A stretch of 64,000 bases of DNA, from contig OY725497.1 in the NCBI GenBank assembly GCA_963281255.1, forward strand, positions 3,340,968 through 3,404,967, written 5' to 3'. A program made the translations under genes and the position numbers. The DNA is from Aphrocallistes beatrix. Taxonomy: Eukaryota > Porifera > Hexactinellida > Sceptrulophora > Aphrocallistidae. This document shows, piece after piece, positions 10,178-25,060 of the stretch (position 1 is its first letter; each line of letters opens with the position of its first letter). Under the pieces are notes generated by a model. It did not search any database. It worked only from the letters and a program-made list of their open reading frames with translations, and was not told the DNA's origin.

Positions 10178-10732
10178 ATGACAAAGGAACTAATTGGGAA
10201 GGAAATACTTGTTTTGGGAGTGGATCCCCAATCTTGGTTCGAGCAACCGCCAGACAAATACACCTCTCTATCCTCTTTCAATGAGAAAATGGATAATTTT
10301 ATTTCAGAGCTGGACAGCCTCACTAAGCAGACTCTGTCACAGTCAACCTCCGTTCCCTTCTCCTCCCAGCTCCAGGAGAGTCTCGTCATCGACCCAATCT
10401 CAAGCCCGGTCAAGCCCCATCGCCTCCTGGAGAGTGGCTCGGTGCTCACACGAGATTTCCGGTCCCTGCAGGCGGTTACAGAGGGGATAGCAGCGCTTGC
10501 CAAGTTGTGCGACTGCTCCATCCCTGAAGCAGTCCACTCCTTCCATTTCTGCTCTGGGAATATTCTGAGGGCGAAGCAGCTGTTGGACGGGAAGGGAGGT
10601 ACCCCGTGGACCGCGAAGGAAGACCGACTACTGCTCTCTCACTCCCTCGGGAACTACTGCACTCTCCTCAAGTACCGGACCCCTGACGACTTGAAGAGGC
10701 GTCTTGATTACTTCGCAATAGAGGATGCATAG
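10178..10732 (+). CDS. RAP1 C-terminal (RCT) domain protein, TERF2IP-like
   Basis: This is a 184-residue single-exon protein. Its last ~75 residues resemble the C-terminal domain of RAP1/TERF2IP: a helical LCDCSIPEAVHSFHFCSGNILRA segment followed by TPWTAKEDRLLL and LLKYRTPDDLKRRLDYF. These align by eye with the human WSRQDD...LVKKFG...RRIEF block. In vertebrates that domain binds TRF2 at telomeres and also NF-kB signalling partners. The BRCT and Myb domains of full-length RAP1 are absent, and only ~450 bases separate it from the divergent neighbour. It is therefore either an RCT-only protein or the last exon of a gene with very small upstream exons. The N-terminal half is Ser-rich and unrecognised. 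The assignment rests on a short domain and is moderate. Confidence 0.55.
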   Translation: MTKELIGKEILVLGVDPQSWFEQPPDKYTSLSSFNEKMDNFISELDSLTKQTLSQSTSVPFSSQLQESLVIDPISSPVKPHRLLESGSVLTRDFRSLQAVTEGIAALAKLCDCSIPEAVHSFHFCSGNILRAKQLLDGKGGTPWTAKEDRLLLSHSLGNYCTLLKYRTPDDLKRRLDYFAIEDA

Positions 10733-11112
10733 ATCCACTTTGTCTCTTTTGCTTCCCTCAATCCTCTAGCTCTTTATACGCAATCACAGAACCAAATAAT
10801 ACAATTTCCGATAATTAATTAACCCATTGACTTTGGGCGTACGCGAAAGGTCTGACCTTACTAGTCCTGTAAGGTCGTAGTATCGCATTCCTCTGAGGTT
10901 AAACGCTACTACCTTCCTAGCAAACTTAAGTATAATATATTTCAATACAAATTCTCACAGGCCAAGTACAGGGCATGCCTAATTCGGAATTCCCGGGACG
11001 GGACGGTATCCCGTCCCGGGAATTAGGTATCTTAACCCGTCCCGTCCCGGAAATTAGGCATGCCCCAAGTACAAGTTCTGTGTATTTAACTAAATCTCGG
11101 TACCGTAGCCGT
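10733..11112. other. Spacer between the RAP1-like and ankyrin genes
   Basis: It holds the 3' end of the RAP1-like transcript and the presumed 5' leader of the ankyrin gene, which is interrupted by the 95-base element at 10971-11065. Removing the element leaves the uninterrupted site GCCAAGTACAAGTTCTG. Confidence 0.5.
10971..11065. mobile_element. 95-bp MITE with 14-bp terminal inverted repeats and 8-bp target duplication
   Basis: The ends are GGGCATGCCTAATT and its exact reverse complement AATTAGGCATGCCC. The element is flanked on both sides by CAAGTACA (10963-10970 and 11066-11073), an 8-base target-site duplication of the kind made by hAT-like transposases. The inside is nearly palindromic and rich in CCCGTCCCGG. 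It sits 48 bases before the likely start codon of the ankyrin gene. An in-frame ATG inside it (10975) is probably not the start. Confidence 0.85.
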
Positions 11113-14100
11113 ATGTTCCAGCACCGTGTGCTGTCTGCCGAGGAGTCGGTTATGCAGGCAATTCACAGCAAGGACCTGGAGTCTCTGGAGCTGACCCTGC
11201 AGCAGTACAAGCGAGTGAACATCGACTTCCTCTCCAGCGAGGGCATCACCCCCCTCATGCACGCCATCATTCTGTACGCAGGGACCGGCGGGAAGGGAGC
11301 TGTGGAGGTGAAGCTCCTCCAGACCTTCTTGGGCCTACAGCCCAACCTCTCCGCGCAGGACAGCAGCGAGGGCCGCACTGCCCTCCACTGGGCCGTCCTG
11401 TTCGACCTGAGGGAGCTGGTGCTGCGGCTGATCGAGATGGGAGCGGACCACACCCTCAAGGATTTGGCGGGGATGGATCCCATACACTTCGCAGTGGAAG
11501 TGAATGCGGAGACCTGTCTACAGGTGTGATGACGTCATTGATCCAACGCATGCTGTTGCAGTTTCTATTTGAATTGATTCTAGGCATTCCTCAAGTATTT
11601 GAACAAGGAGCTGTTCGACCTCCCAGACGGACTGGGTCGCACTTGTCTGATCCACGCGATACAGAGCGAGCACTCGCTGCGCCTCTCTCAGAAGCTGATC
11701 AGTGGCGGCGTGAGTGTGAACTCCCAGGAGCATTCCAAGCCATTCCACACCCCGCTCCACTCAGCCGCGCTGATAGACGCCAAGCAGATAACGGACCTAC
11801 TCCTCAAATCAGGTGCAGACGCCACAGTCGTAGACGACCAGGGACGCATACCCTTACACTGTGCTGCCATGAACCCGGGGGGGACCGTCTGTCCCTCTCT
11901 CCTCAAGTCTACGCCCTCCACTCTCTTCGACCTCCCGGACAAGCAGGGGCTCACTCCCTTCTTGCTGACGGCTAAGTACTCAGCCTCGAAGCAGATGCGA
12001 GTCCTGATAAAGAGAGGTGTGAACACGTCAGCGAGGAATGTGCAAGGACAGACCGGATTCCACCTGCTGGCGGAGAGCTCGGAGAGGGCGGACACTCCCC
12101 TCTGTCTCAGCCAGCTCAGAGACAAGGAGCCCACGCTCCTGGACGCTAGGGACCACGCGGGACACACGCCTCTCACCTTCGCGGCCAGCGTCGGCAACGA
12201 GGTGGCGCTGACAGAGCTGCTGACGGCTCGAGCAGACGTGGCAGTGGTGGACGATGAGAACCACTCGCCCCTGCACTGGGCGGCAGCGGGCAGGAATCCG
12301 CTCTGTGTCCGCGTGCTCACCGACTACCTGAGAGAGAACGGAGGCGACCTCAATGCCAGGTTTTGATCAATTGAAAACCATTGAAGCTAGTACTACCTGG
12401 ACTCATTGTATTTATACTCGACAGAGACAACCGCTTCGCTACTCCCCTCCACTACTCGGTGCAGCTAGCAGCCTTCACGAGCGGATCTGAGGAGGAGGAG
12501 GAGGAGGGGGGCACCAGCACCAGGGCCCTGGAGTGCTGTCACGTGCTGCTGCAAGCGGGAGCGGACCCTAACGCCGTGGACGTATCGCACAGTCCTCCTG
12601 TGCTGTGGGCCGCGCGATACCCCCATGCCCTGGCCGCCATCCGCCTGCTCCAGCTCTCCGGAGCTAAGATAGACATTCAGAACGAGACGGGACTGTCTGC
12701 TCTGCACCTAGCCGCCCAGGAAGGACTCATTGACACCTGCAGATGTCTGGTTGAAGAGTGTGCATTTCCGGTGAGTCGCTCTTCTCACCTAATTGTGAGA
12801 CATAAGAGATTTCATGGAAATGAATTATCGAATTCCACTTGCGAATTATGAAATAAAACTAAGATTTTTTGTTGTTCTTGAAAAAGACATGAAATTGAGA
12901 AAGTGGGATATACACCACTTTCAGGATCCGAACTTCTGTAAATACTAAAATAACTCATCGAACATTTCGGCATCCCTTGTAATAACCTCAACTTTCTTTA
13001 GGGGAGTTTGGTAGACAATGCAGGCCAGACAGCTCTCTTCTACGCGCTGGACCACAGACACCTGGAGTGTTTCCAGTACCTGCTGAGTGTGGGGGTGTAC
13101 CCGGATCACCAGGACCTCAGAGACCGCTCAGTGTCGCACCTAGCCTGTATCCACGGACTAATAGACTTCCTGCGAGTGTTGAAAGAACACCGTGCTAACC
13201 TGGACCTAGCGACCGCAGAGGGAATCAAACCTGCACACGAGGCAGTCGTGAACTCTCAGTTCGACTGTCTGCGCTTCTTGCTGCTACAGTGCAGCTGCTC
13301 TCCAGACACCAAGGATAAGAACGGAGCCTCCCTACTGCACTACGCCGCTGACAAGGGTAGCGAGGACTTGTCCCGATTCCTGGTCGAGAGTGGAGCTGCT
13401 GTGAACTCGATGCTCTCCCACACGGCGAGTGAAGGGAAAGGTTTTTCTTATTACACCCCCGCGGATTTCGCAAGGCTGAAAGAGCACGACGAGGTTGTAG
13501 CCTATCTGGAGAGTGAGGGCGGTGAGAAGGGAGAGGAAGTGGCAGACCGAGCTAGTAGGAAGATCCAGGAAGTCCTGAGACAGAGGATCTCCGAGGTGAG
13601 AAAGAAGCGAGCCCAGATAGCCACTGCTCCTGCGGCTGACACAGAGGTTGTCTCCTTGGCGTCGGAGGGGAAGGAGGAAAAGGGGGACCGGGATCAGGGA
13701 CTTTCTGATACGGAAACAAGTGAGGGAGAGGAACTTCGTGACACGACACTCTCTCCCTTTCATGTCCCCACCCCGCTCAGAGAGAAGCGGTACCTCCCAG
13801 GCCTGCATATGATCCCACTTGCAACCCCGCCACTTAAGTTCACACCTGCGCCTCAGCTCTCCTCCCTCCCCCTCCCTCCCCCTCTACACGACCTCCCAGC
13901 ACCTAGTGACGCCCAACCTCCGCCAGTCAGTGCCAGGTCTGTTCTTATGTACATTCGTTAAATACGATTTCTAGCTTTTCCATACGAAATATTTGCTTAG
14001 GATTCCACCGAGCACACTTGAAGTGTAAATTTGAAAACTTTCCCAACGTCCGATTTGGATAAATTTGATGTTATTGGAAGGAAGAGGAACAAACGTTTAT

Positions 14101-15895
14101 GAATATGTGTTAAAATTTTAATTTTAATTCCTTTTAGGCAGTTAAATTTTATAATCAAAACGAGACAGCCTCAAACAATATGTTTAGTAATTTCTCTCAA
14201 AATTACAATTCAAGTGTGCTCGGTCGAATCCTAATCCAACTTAATTAACACTCGTCTTATCTATTAATTCATATGCAACTGCAAGTGGATGATTGCTTGA
14301 TTAATCACAAATTCACACATTAGAGGTTCGGGTGAACTCTTGACTCTGTATTGCATAGGACCCTTCAAAAACAATTGGCGATAATCCAGGATGACATAGG
14401 GCCAGGAGAATGCGAGGAGTCTAAAGTGAGTGCTGTCTCCTTCCTCGCCGCCGGAGCAGTGGCTGTTCTGAGTGCTACCCTGGGGGGGTCGCTGGGGGCG
14501 ATGGGACTCGATGCTGCAGGGGCGGTGCTGCAAGGAGAACTGGACGAGATGAGGAGAGATGTGCTGCAGCAGAAAGAGGGAGAGAGGACACCTCCTCTCG
14601 CGGTACAGCAGACTGAAGTAAGGGGATTCTCTGCTGTTGAGACAGAGGAGAAGAAACCTCTGGACCCCATCCCAGAGCAGCCTGATACGGAAGTAAGGCT
14701 ACCCTTTCACACCCACTCATCTCAAACTTACATATGAATATCTCTCTTAGACTTATAATGGGAAAGAATTGAACGGTCTTAAATACAAGGAAGGGTTGTC
14801 GGACATATCCAGAGGACTGGATGTGCTCTCAGAAGGAGGAGTCCGGACGAGAGAGGTTAGACGCCAGAGGCCTGAGACAGACAAGGATGTCTGTAGGGAG
14901 ATGGAGAGGGAGATTGAGAGGAAGCTCGTATGTTGCTTGTGATCTAATATAAATACTAGAAATTCTTACGCTATAGCCTTGCAACACAGGTGAGACTAAG
15001 GTCGGAATCACGCAAACAGAATGAACGATTCTGGAGAGAGTATGAGCACGCGATGGCCGAGGCGGGAGAGATTGAGAAGGAGCTGCACAAGGAGAAAGAG
15101 CTGCGCCGCGAGAACAACAGGGAGCTGGAGGAGCTGCTGGCGGCGTACGGAGTGAGCAGGAAGCCGACAGTGGCGCAGTGGCTGGAACGAAAGCGCGAAC
15201 AGAAGCGGCTGGAACTGCAGAGGGAGCTGGTAAAGTGGGACAGCGATAAGAAGCAGAGAGACGCGTACGTGATAGCCGCGAGGAGAGCTTCTGAGGAGAG
15301 ATTGGCACGCCACTCGGAGTGGAACAAGCTGAAACACCTCACTCTACTCAACGTCAGGGAGAAGCAGCGTCTCATCGATTTGCAGCTGGGTACAAGGGGC
15401 GGGAACGATCTGTTCTCGAGGAATTTCGCCAGGAATCCCTACACCCACCAGTCTAACAGTGGAGGCACTATTCACTCGAGGCCCTGGCCAGATGTACACT
15501 TCTCTTCTAAGATTTCAAAGGTCCGCCGTGCCCCCGCTACGCAGCCCCTACTCAGATCTCCCCGCCCTCCCACCAAACCGAGGACTGTGTCACGACCTGC
15601 CATGATTCGGATGACCGAGAGAGGACTACTCCGAATTACCGACTCTTCCCGCCTCCCTTCCTCGCCGGGGAAGAGAAACGCGACCGTATTGGACCCAACC
15701 ATAGCGAACAATCCCATCTGGCTACGAGCCACTGGACCGAAGAACACCCCCAGGAAACTTCCGGCGATCCAACTGCGTCCGGAGGAGTACGTGAACTTGG
15801 AGAAGTTTAGGAAAAACCTCGCTTCCTTCCCAACGCCCCCGACAGCTCCAGAGAGATCACAGCTGTACAGAACTTTATCTGTCCATTCAATTTGA
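11113..15895 (+). CDS. Ankyrin-repeat and coiled-coil protein, inversin-like N-terminal half
   Basis: Seven exons join in phase: 11113-11523, 11584-12359, 12425-12770, 13002-13936, 14359-14692, 14751-14927, 14990-15895, giving 1294 residues. The first four exons encode a long series of ankyrin repeats (GITPLMHAI, GRTALHWAVLFDLRELVLRLIE, GLSALHLAAQEGLIDTCRCLVE, GASLLHYAADKGSEDLSRFLVE). A helix containing RKIQEVLRQRISEVRKKRAQ follows, placed where inversin has its first IQ motif. Then come a Pro/Ser-rich stretch, an Ala/Gly-rich hydrophobic segment (about 14425-14525, possibly membrane-associated), a strongly charged coiled coil (14990-15390) and a basic Pro-rich tail. Inversin-type proteins scaffold the ciliary base, but the C-terminal half is not recognised, so that role is inference. 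The ATG at 11113 is chosen because it lies just outside the upstream MITE and starts the conserved reading. Confidence 0.75.
13997..14234. mobile_element. ~238-bp MITE in an ankyrin-gene intron
   Basis: The arms at 13997-14022 and 14209-14234 are reverse complements at 25 of 26 positions (TTAGGATTCCACCGAGCAC... inward). If the terminal TA pairs are the target duplication, the element ends at GGATTC, as in Tc1/mariner-type MITEs. The interior is AT-rich with no reading frame. It lies wholly within the intron 13937-14358. Confidence 0.7.
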
Positions 15896-16409
15896 CCGAC
15901 TTAAAATTCCTAATCACATTTATTGATTTTATTCCCCTCGTTTTATTTTATATTCAACTTTCATACATTATACTTGAGTATCCATTTTACTTGTTAGAAA
16001 TTGCTCTCCTGGGAAAACTATTCCATTGCCCTGACTATAAGATGACCAATTGGCATTCATTAATGAAATATTGATGGAATTAGAAGAGTAGAATTCTAGA
16101 CGTGGACTAACAAACACGAGACAAATAACAATTTATTTTAATTATGTCTTATAATGTATGGTGAACTCTAATTGATCCAAGATTCTAACAAAAACAGTGA
16201 AATATATGGACTTAGAGGAAATCTGTCAAATAACAGCCATAGTATATATATATCATAAAAATTAAAATATTTCCCAAATTGTGGACCGGAGGATCCATAA
16301 TGCCATGAGAGAATTCACACACAATTTGAATAAAACATGGCACTACTCCCTAGCCTAGAGTGTGTACTGGGACTAATTCTATTCTATTTTTAGAGTTCAC
16401 ATTTTAGAC
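15896..16409. other. Spacer between the ankyrin gene and BLM
   Basis: AT-rich sequence with a short TATATATA run near 16243. It presumably holds the ankyrin 3' UTR and the BLM promoter. No repeat or credible exon was seen, although a first exon of BLM other than the one proposed at 16410 could lie here. Confidence 0.4.
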
Positions 16410-20980
<4,571 letters not shown>

Positions 20981-21515
20981 CTTTCCAAGCTTAGATTTAC
21001 AAATCAGTATCAGTACTTTGTATCTGCAATTAATCACTATCTTAATTAATAAAGTATTGAATTAAGCAGGGAGGAGCAAAGTATATATTTACCGTATACT
21101 ATACTCCAATAATCGCCTCCCCGAAAGTTGTGCAAATTTTTTGTTACCTCGAAGAATAAAGATTAACAGTAAATTATTTCCTTGTACCATTTATTGAATC
21201 ACGCTTATGCTTATTCTTTGAAAAGTCTCTTATGTCTGAAATATTCTTTTTCTCCCGGTAGTAAATGGAGCTAAAAATAATGATCGCCCGGCTACTATTC
21301 GAGGAAATATCGGTATTTAAATTTATATGTGTAGGCGTAACGTGGCTAAAAATACTGATATTATGATAATATTTCTTAAATTTGACTTATTTGATCATAG
21401 GTGTGATCGATAACACATACCATACAACATTACCTATCCTCATGCCCGTTCTAATTAACGAAGTTTTAACATTCTTTCTACGCTATTTCTAAGCATTTTC
21501 TATATCAGTAGTGTC
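20981..21515. other. Spacer between BLM and ZFPL1
   Basis: AT-rich sequence presumably holding the BLM 3' UTR and the ZFPL1 promoter. No repeat or exon was recognised. Confidence 0.5.
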
Positions 21516-22301
21516 ATGGGGATTTGCAAGGGATGCGGCATCGTGGTGACGAGCCTGTACTGCTACGCACATAGGGTGAATGTGTGTGAGAGCTGCATAG
21601 TGGGGCAGCACTCCCGATGTGTGGTCCAGTCCTACAAGAGATGGCTGGAAGATGTGGACTATGACCCCAGTTGTCCACTCTGCCACTCTGACATGGAGCG
21701 AGGGGAGGTGGTGCGGTTGGTGTGCCATGACCTCTTCCATCTGGACTGCCTCAAGAAGTTCACACAGGAACACGGGGAATCTACCCCTGTCTGCCCTCTC
21801 TGCTCTTCTCCGATCGTTCCTCCAGATGCCAACGTGTCTCCGATCGCACAAAATCTCAGATCACATCTCCCCCAACTTGTGCCAGGTATTGAGATGACAT
21901 TCGACCTTAACCCCCCCGCAGTGGCGGAGTCAAGTTTCGCAAGGCCTCGCGGGGAGATGACACAACAACTCAACACACACACACCTCAGTCCCGGCACTC
22001 AGTGAGCGAGCAGATAACCATAGAGTCAGCAGTGCAGAGTGATAGCGCCAGTTTTGAAGAACTTGCTGAGGATAAATATGAGAAACGTGTTAAACAAAAG
22101 TTAGGTTTCTCTCGGGCTCCCTGGAAACGGACATACACTTCATTTTCTGTTTGTAGTCCTAAAGTAGTAAAATTAATCTGCATTTGTATATTGCTTCTTA
22201 TTTCCTTCTATTTATTTTCTCTGTTTCTAAGTAGAGCACGCCGAACTGTAGTAGATTCACAGATCATCAAAAAGGATTTGTTCTTCAAAGTTGGGCAATA
22301 A
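21516..22301 (+). CDS. ZFPL1: Zinc finger protein-like 1, Golgi membrane protein
   Basis: This 261-residue single-exon protein matches ZFPL1 along its N-terminal two-thirds. It starts MGICKGCGIVVTSLYCYAHR, continues RVNVCESCIVGQHSRCVVQSY and WLEDVDYDPSCPLC, and then has a RING-like VRLVCHDLFHLDCL...CPLCSSPIVPP. These Cys/His clusters form the B-box-like and RING-like zinc fingers. A hydrophobic segment near residues 218-240 (LICICILLLISFYLFSLFL) is the C-terminal membrane anchor, followed by a short basic stretch. ZFPL1 sits in the cis-Golgi membrane and binds GM130 to keep the stack organised. The start codon gives the conserved MG[LI]CK N-terminus. Human ZFPL1 is about 50 residues longer, mostly in the variable linker. 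Confidence 0.95.
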   Translation: MGICKGCGIVVTSLYCYAHRVNVCESCIVGQHSRCVVQSYKRWLEDVDYDPSCPLCHSDMERGEVVRLVCHDLFHLDCLKKFTQEHGESTPVCPLCSSPIVPPDANVSPIAQNLRSHLPQLVPGIEMTFDLNPPAVAESSFARPRGEMTQQLNTHTPQSRHSVSEQITIESAVQSDSASFEELAEDKYEKRVKQKLGFSRAPWKRTYTSFSVCSPKVVKLICICILLLISFYLFSLFLSRARRTVVDSQIIKKDLFFKVGQ

Positions 22302-23271
22302 AGATGGGAATTGAAGAGTCACTGATTACTTTAATGTTGTCTAAATACTATTCACAATAACTTCTAGTTTCATTACAGTGTATACTTTTGTATTGAATTT
22401 TGGCTCTGTACTTATTATTCAAATATTGATAATACATTGTGTTTTGACCCAGGGATAAACCCCGGGGGTACACATTTTAAATTACGAGTTCGATAGTCAT
22501 TTTAACAATAGCGACTACAACAGATGTATTGTATCGATGGCTATTTAAACACAATTGTTGGAAGTTGTTTGTTTGTTTCTAAGTTCAGAATTGATTAGAA
22601 AGACAAAACATGATAAAAGCACAAAAAAGCATGAAAAATGCACAAGAAAAGCACGAAAAAAGGATGAAAAAAAGCATTGAAAAAAGCACGAAAAATAGTA
22701 TGAAAAAAGTTGAAAAAAGCAACAACCAACCCAAAAGCGAGTTTACGAACTTCTATAAGAACTGTGCCGCATATTCACCAGAATAGTCTCCAAACAAACT
22801 AACCCCCCTCACAAAAAAAACTAAAACTCCACCTCAGCTATTTTCCATCACCAAAAAAACAAAACACCACAGGTAGCTGAATTTATCACCGAAAAGCGTC
22901 AAACTAGGCCTGGTATTGTATATTGGCACATAAAATTGATACTCGTCCCCGTTTTCTAACTTTTTTTACAAATATTTACATCAACAACAACACTTTTTAT
23001 TTTTTTACACTTCGGAATCTATTTTAATGATTCTAAATTCTGCTTCGGACACCTGATTCCAAAGAAAAAACAACAAAAAGAAAATTCCTATAAAAATCCC
23101 CTAAAAACACTCCCGTCAACAAAAAAAAAACCTTAAAAGCTCCTTACCCCTCCTATTTATACTACTCCCCAACCAACAGCGTCTACATTACTCTAGGTAT
23201 TGTTGCTTTCTAGTCTAAAAGCGTCAACTAGCCCTGGTATTGTATTCTCTAATCTACCAGATAGATTTGAC
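22302..23271. other. A-rich spacer with low-complexity repeats upstream of NIP7
   Basis: The plus strand is strongly A-rich. At 22608-22725 about nine degenerate copies of a ~13-base AAAAAGCAYGAAA unit follow one another. Imperfect direct repeats of about 29 bases (22892-22920 and 23217-23245, AAAGCGTCAA then CTGGTATTGTAT) flank an A/C-rich 300-base block. No coding exon was recognised. Confidence 0.6.
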
Positions 23272-23814
23272 ATGAGACCTTTGACTGAAGAAGAAACTAA
23301 AATATTTTTCGAGAAACTATCTAAGTTTATCGGAGATAACATCCGGCACTTGATAGACAGAGAAGACGGAAGCTATTCTTTCCGACTCCACAGGGACAGA
23401 GTGTACTACATGAATCAGGAGTTGCTGACGGCCTCCCTCTCCGTTGGGAGGAAGCAGCTTATATCAGTCGGCAGCTGTTTCGGGAGATTCACATCCAGCA
23501 AGAAGTTCCGTTTGCAGATTACAGCTTTGGAATATTTAGCACAGTACGCAACCGGTAAGGTCTGGGTCAAGCCGGGTTCGGAGCAATCGTTTCTATACGG
23601 AAATAACGTACTAAAGTCGGGTGTAGGCAGGATATCGGACAGTATAACTCAGCACCAGGGCGTGGTAGTGCTCAGTATGGCCAATCTCCCTCTAGGGTTT
23701 GGAGTATCAGCGAAGTCTACGCAGGAGTGCAGACACAGCGATCCAGGAACCATCATTGTTCTGCATCAGGCTGACATAGGGGAGTATGTCAGGAACGAAG
23801 ATAACTTGGTTTAG
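23272..23814 (+). CDS. NIP7: 60S ribosome biogenesis factor NIP7
   Basis: The ATG at 23272 gives 180 residues, the exact length of animal NIP7, starting [20 protein letters not shown]. Conserved blocks run end to end: [53 protein letters not shown] and [12 protein letters not shown]. The N-terminal alpha/beta domain is followed by a C-terminal PUA domain that binds RNA. NIP7 acts in the nucleolus in pre-rRNA processing and 60S assembly with partners such as FTSJ3 and SBDS. The frame is open about 72 bases further upstream but has no ATG there. The gene has no introns. Confidence 0.97.
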   Translation: MRPLTEEETKIFFEKLSKFIGDNIRHLIDREDGSYSFRLHRDRVYYMNQELLTASLSVGRKQLISVGSCFGRFTSSKKFRLQITALEYLAQYATGKVWVKPGSEQSFLYGNNVLKSGVGRISDSITQHQGVVVLSMANLPLGFGVSAKSTQECRHSDPGTIIVLHQADIGEYVRNEDNLV

Positions 23815-25060
23815 TATTTTATTTTGCTAAATTATTTAGATATAAATTTGTACGATGTAGTTGTCCATCAGCACATTCTATTCATGAGCAACCTTGTGCT
23901 GGACATGTGGGGTAACCCGAGACTAGAATGAACAAATGATTTTGCAAACTGAAAAATGATGGAACACATATCATACATACATTTATGATACGTATTATGC
24001 ACGTAAGTACATGAATTACGAAGATAAATACGTTTATACAGAACTACAGTGATACTAATACGCTGCATCTATCGTTTGATTTTACTAATTTTTTTGAGGG
24101 GTGTGTTTCAAATATAGAACTGGTTAAATTGAGTAAGAACAGTATACGTGTATCTTCCGTGGAAATTGGTTAATGAGATCAAAAGTGGTGCTTACTACCA
24201 GTATATGCCTGATCCAAACCCAGCCTAATTTCTCTTCCTGGTGTCTATGCACTTTCCAGAACCCGGCTCCAACTCTGCTCTACAGTGTTCACGGATCCAC
24301 TGTCTGCACTGGATGATGACAATGAATAGAGTCAGTGTTCAATGACTTCTATAATTGTTTGTACAATGCAAGTGGATCCCTGCCAATAAACCGTTGGCAT
24401 AATCCATGCTAAAGGAAGGAGACATATTACCAATTTGGCTCAAAAATTTAATGCATTGACGGGGATTAACTCATTTAAAATTTTGGATGAGTTGAAATAT
24501 TTAATGAAATTAGGCTATTAGACGTGTATAAAAGAACCCACATTTATGAAGTCACACAAAGAGAACAAATTATGATCTCAACTCTTCCAACGCCGGCAGT
24601 TTGAAATCTGAAATATATTCTAAAAATGATCCTTAATTCCGGTCGCCTGCATCTGAATTTTATTTTAAAATTTATATACTTTTCTTTTTAAGACTTCCAG
24701 AATTAAATACTTGAACAACTTCATAGATCGAAGCTGCACTCGAAACTTGGAGGAGACAGTTATTTAATAATTATCACAAAGTTACTTTTTAGTTGATTTG
24801 AAAATAATTTATTACCTTAATAAGGTATTGAACATTTTAAATTATTTAGTTGATAATAAGTTCCTCTAGGCGCGGCGGTATTAACTATATTACATCACAC
24901 TGATACATTTCTTTTGTTCTAATAGTTAAGGCCATAGAAATATTGTGATTAATTCATTGTAGGTCTTGGATTTTCATTCAAATAGTTCTGATTCTTGGAA
25001 TAATTGATTCCATTAAAAATAACGTTGAACTAACTCAAGATTTATTTGTGAGTAGCTGCC
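23815..25060. other. Intergenic region upstream of PSMD11
   Basis: About 1.2 kb of AT-rich DNA. I see no exon, RNA gene or repeat family in it; it should hold the NIP7 3' end and the PSMD11 promoter. Confidence 0.5.

Noticed and set aside
15892-16074. 60-codon hydrophobic frame after the ankyrin gene
   Set aside because: It overlaps the ankyrin stop, is AT-rich and gives only Leu/Phe/Ile-rich sequence typical of noncoding DNA.
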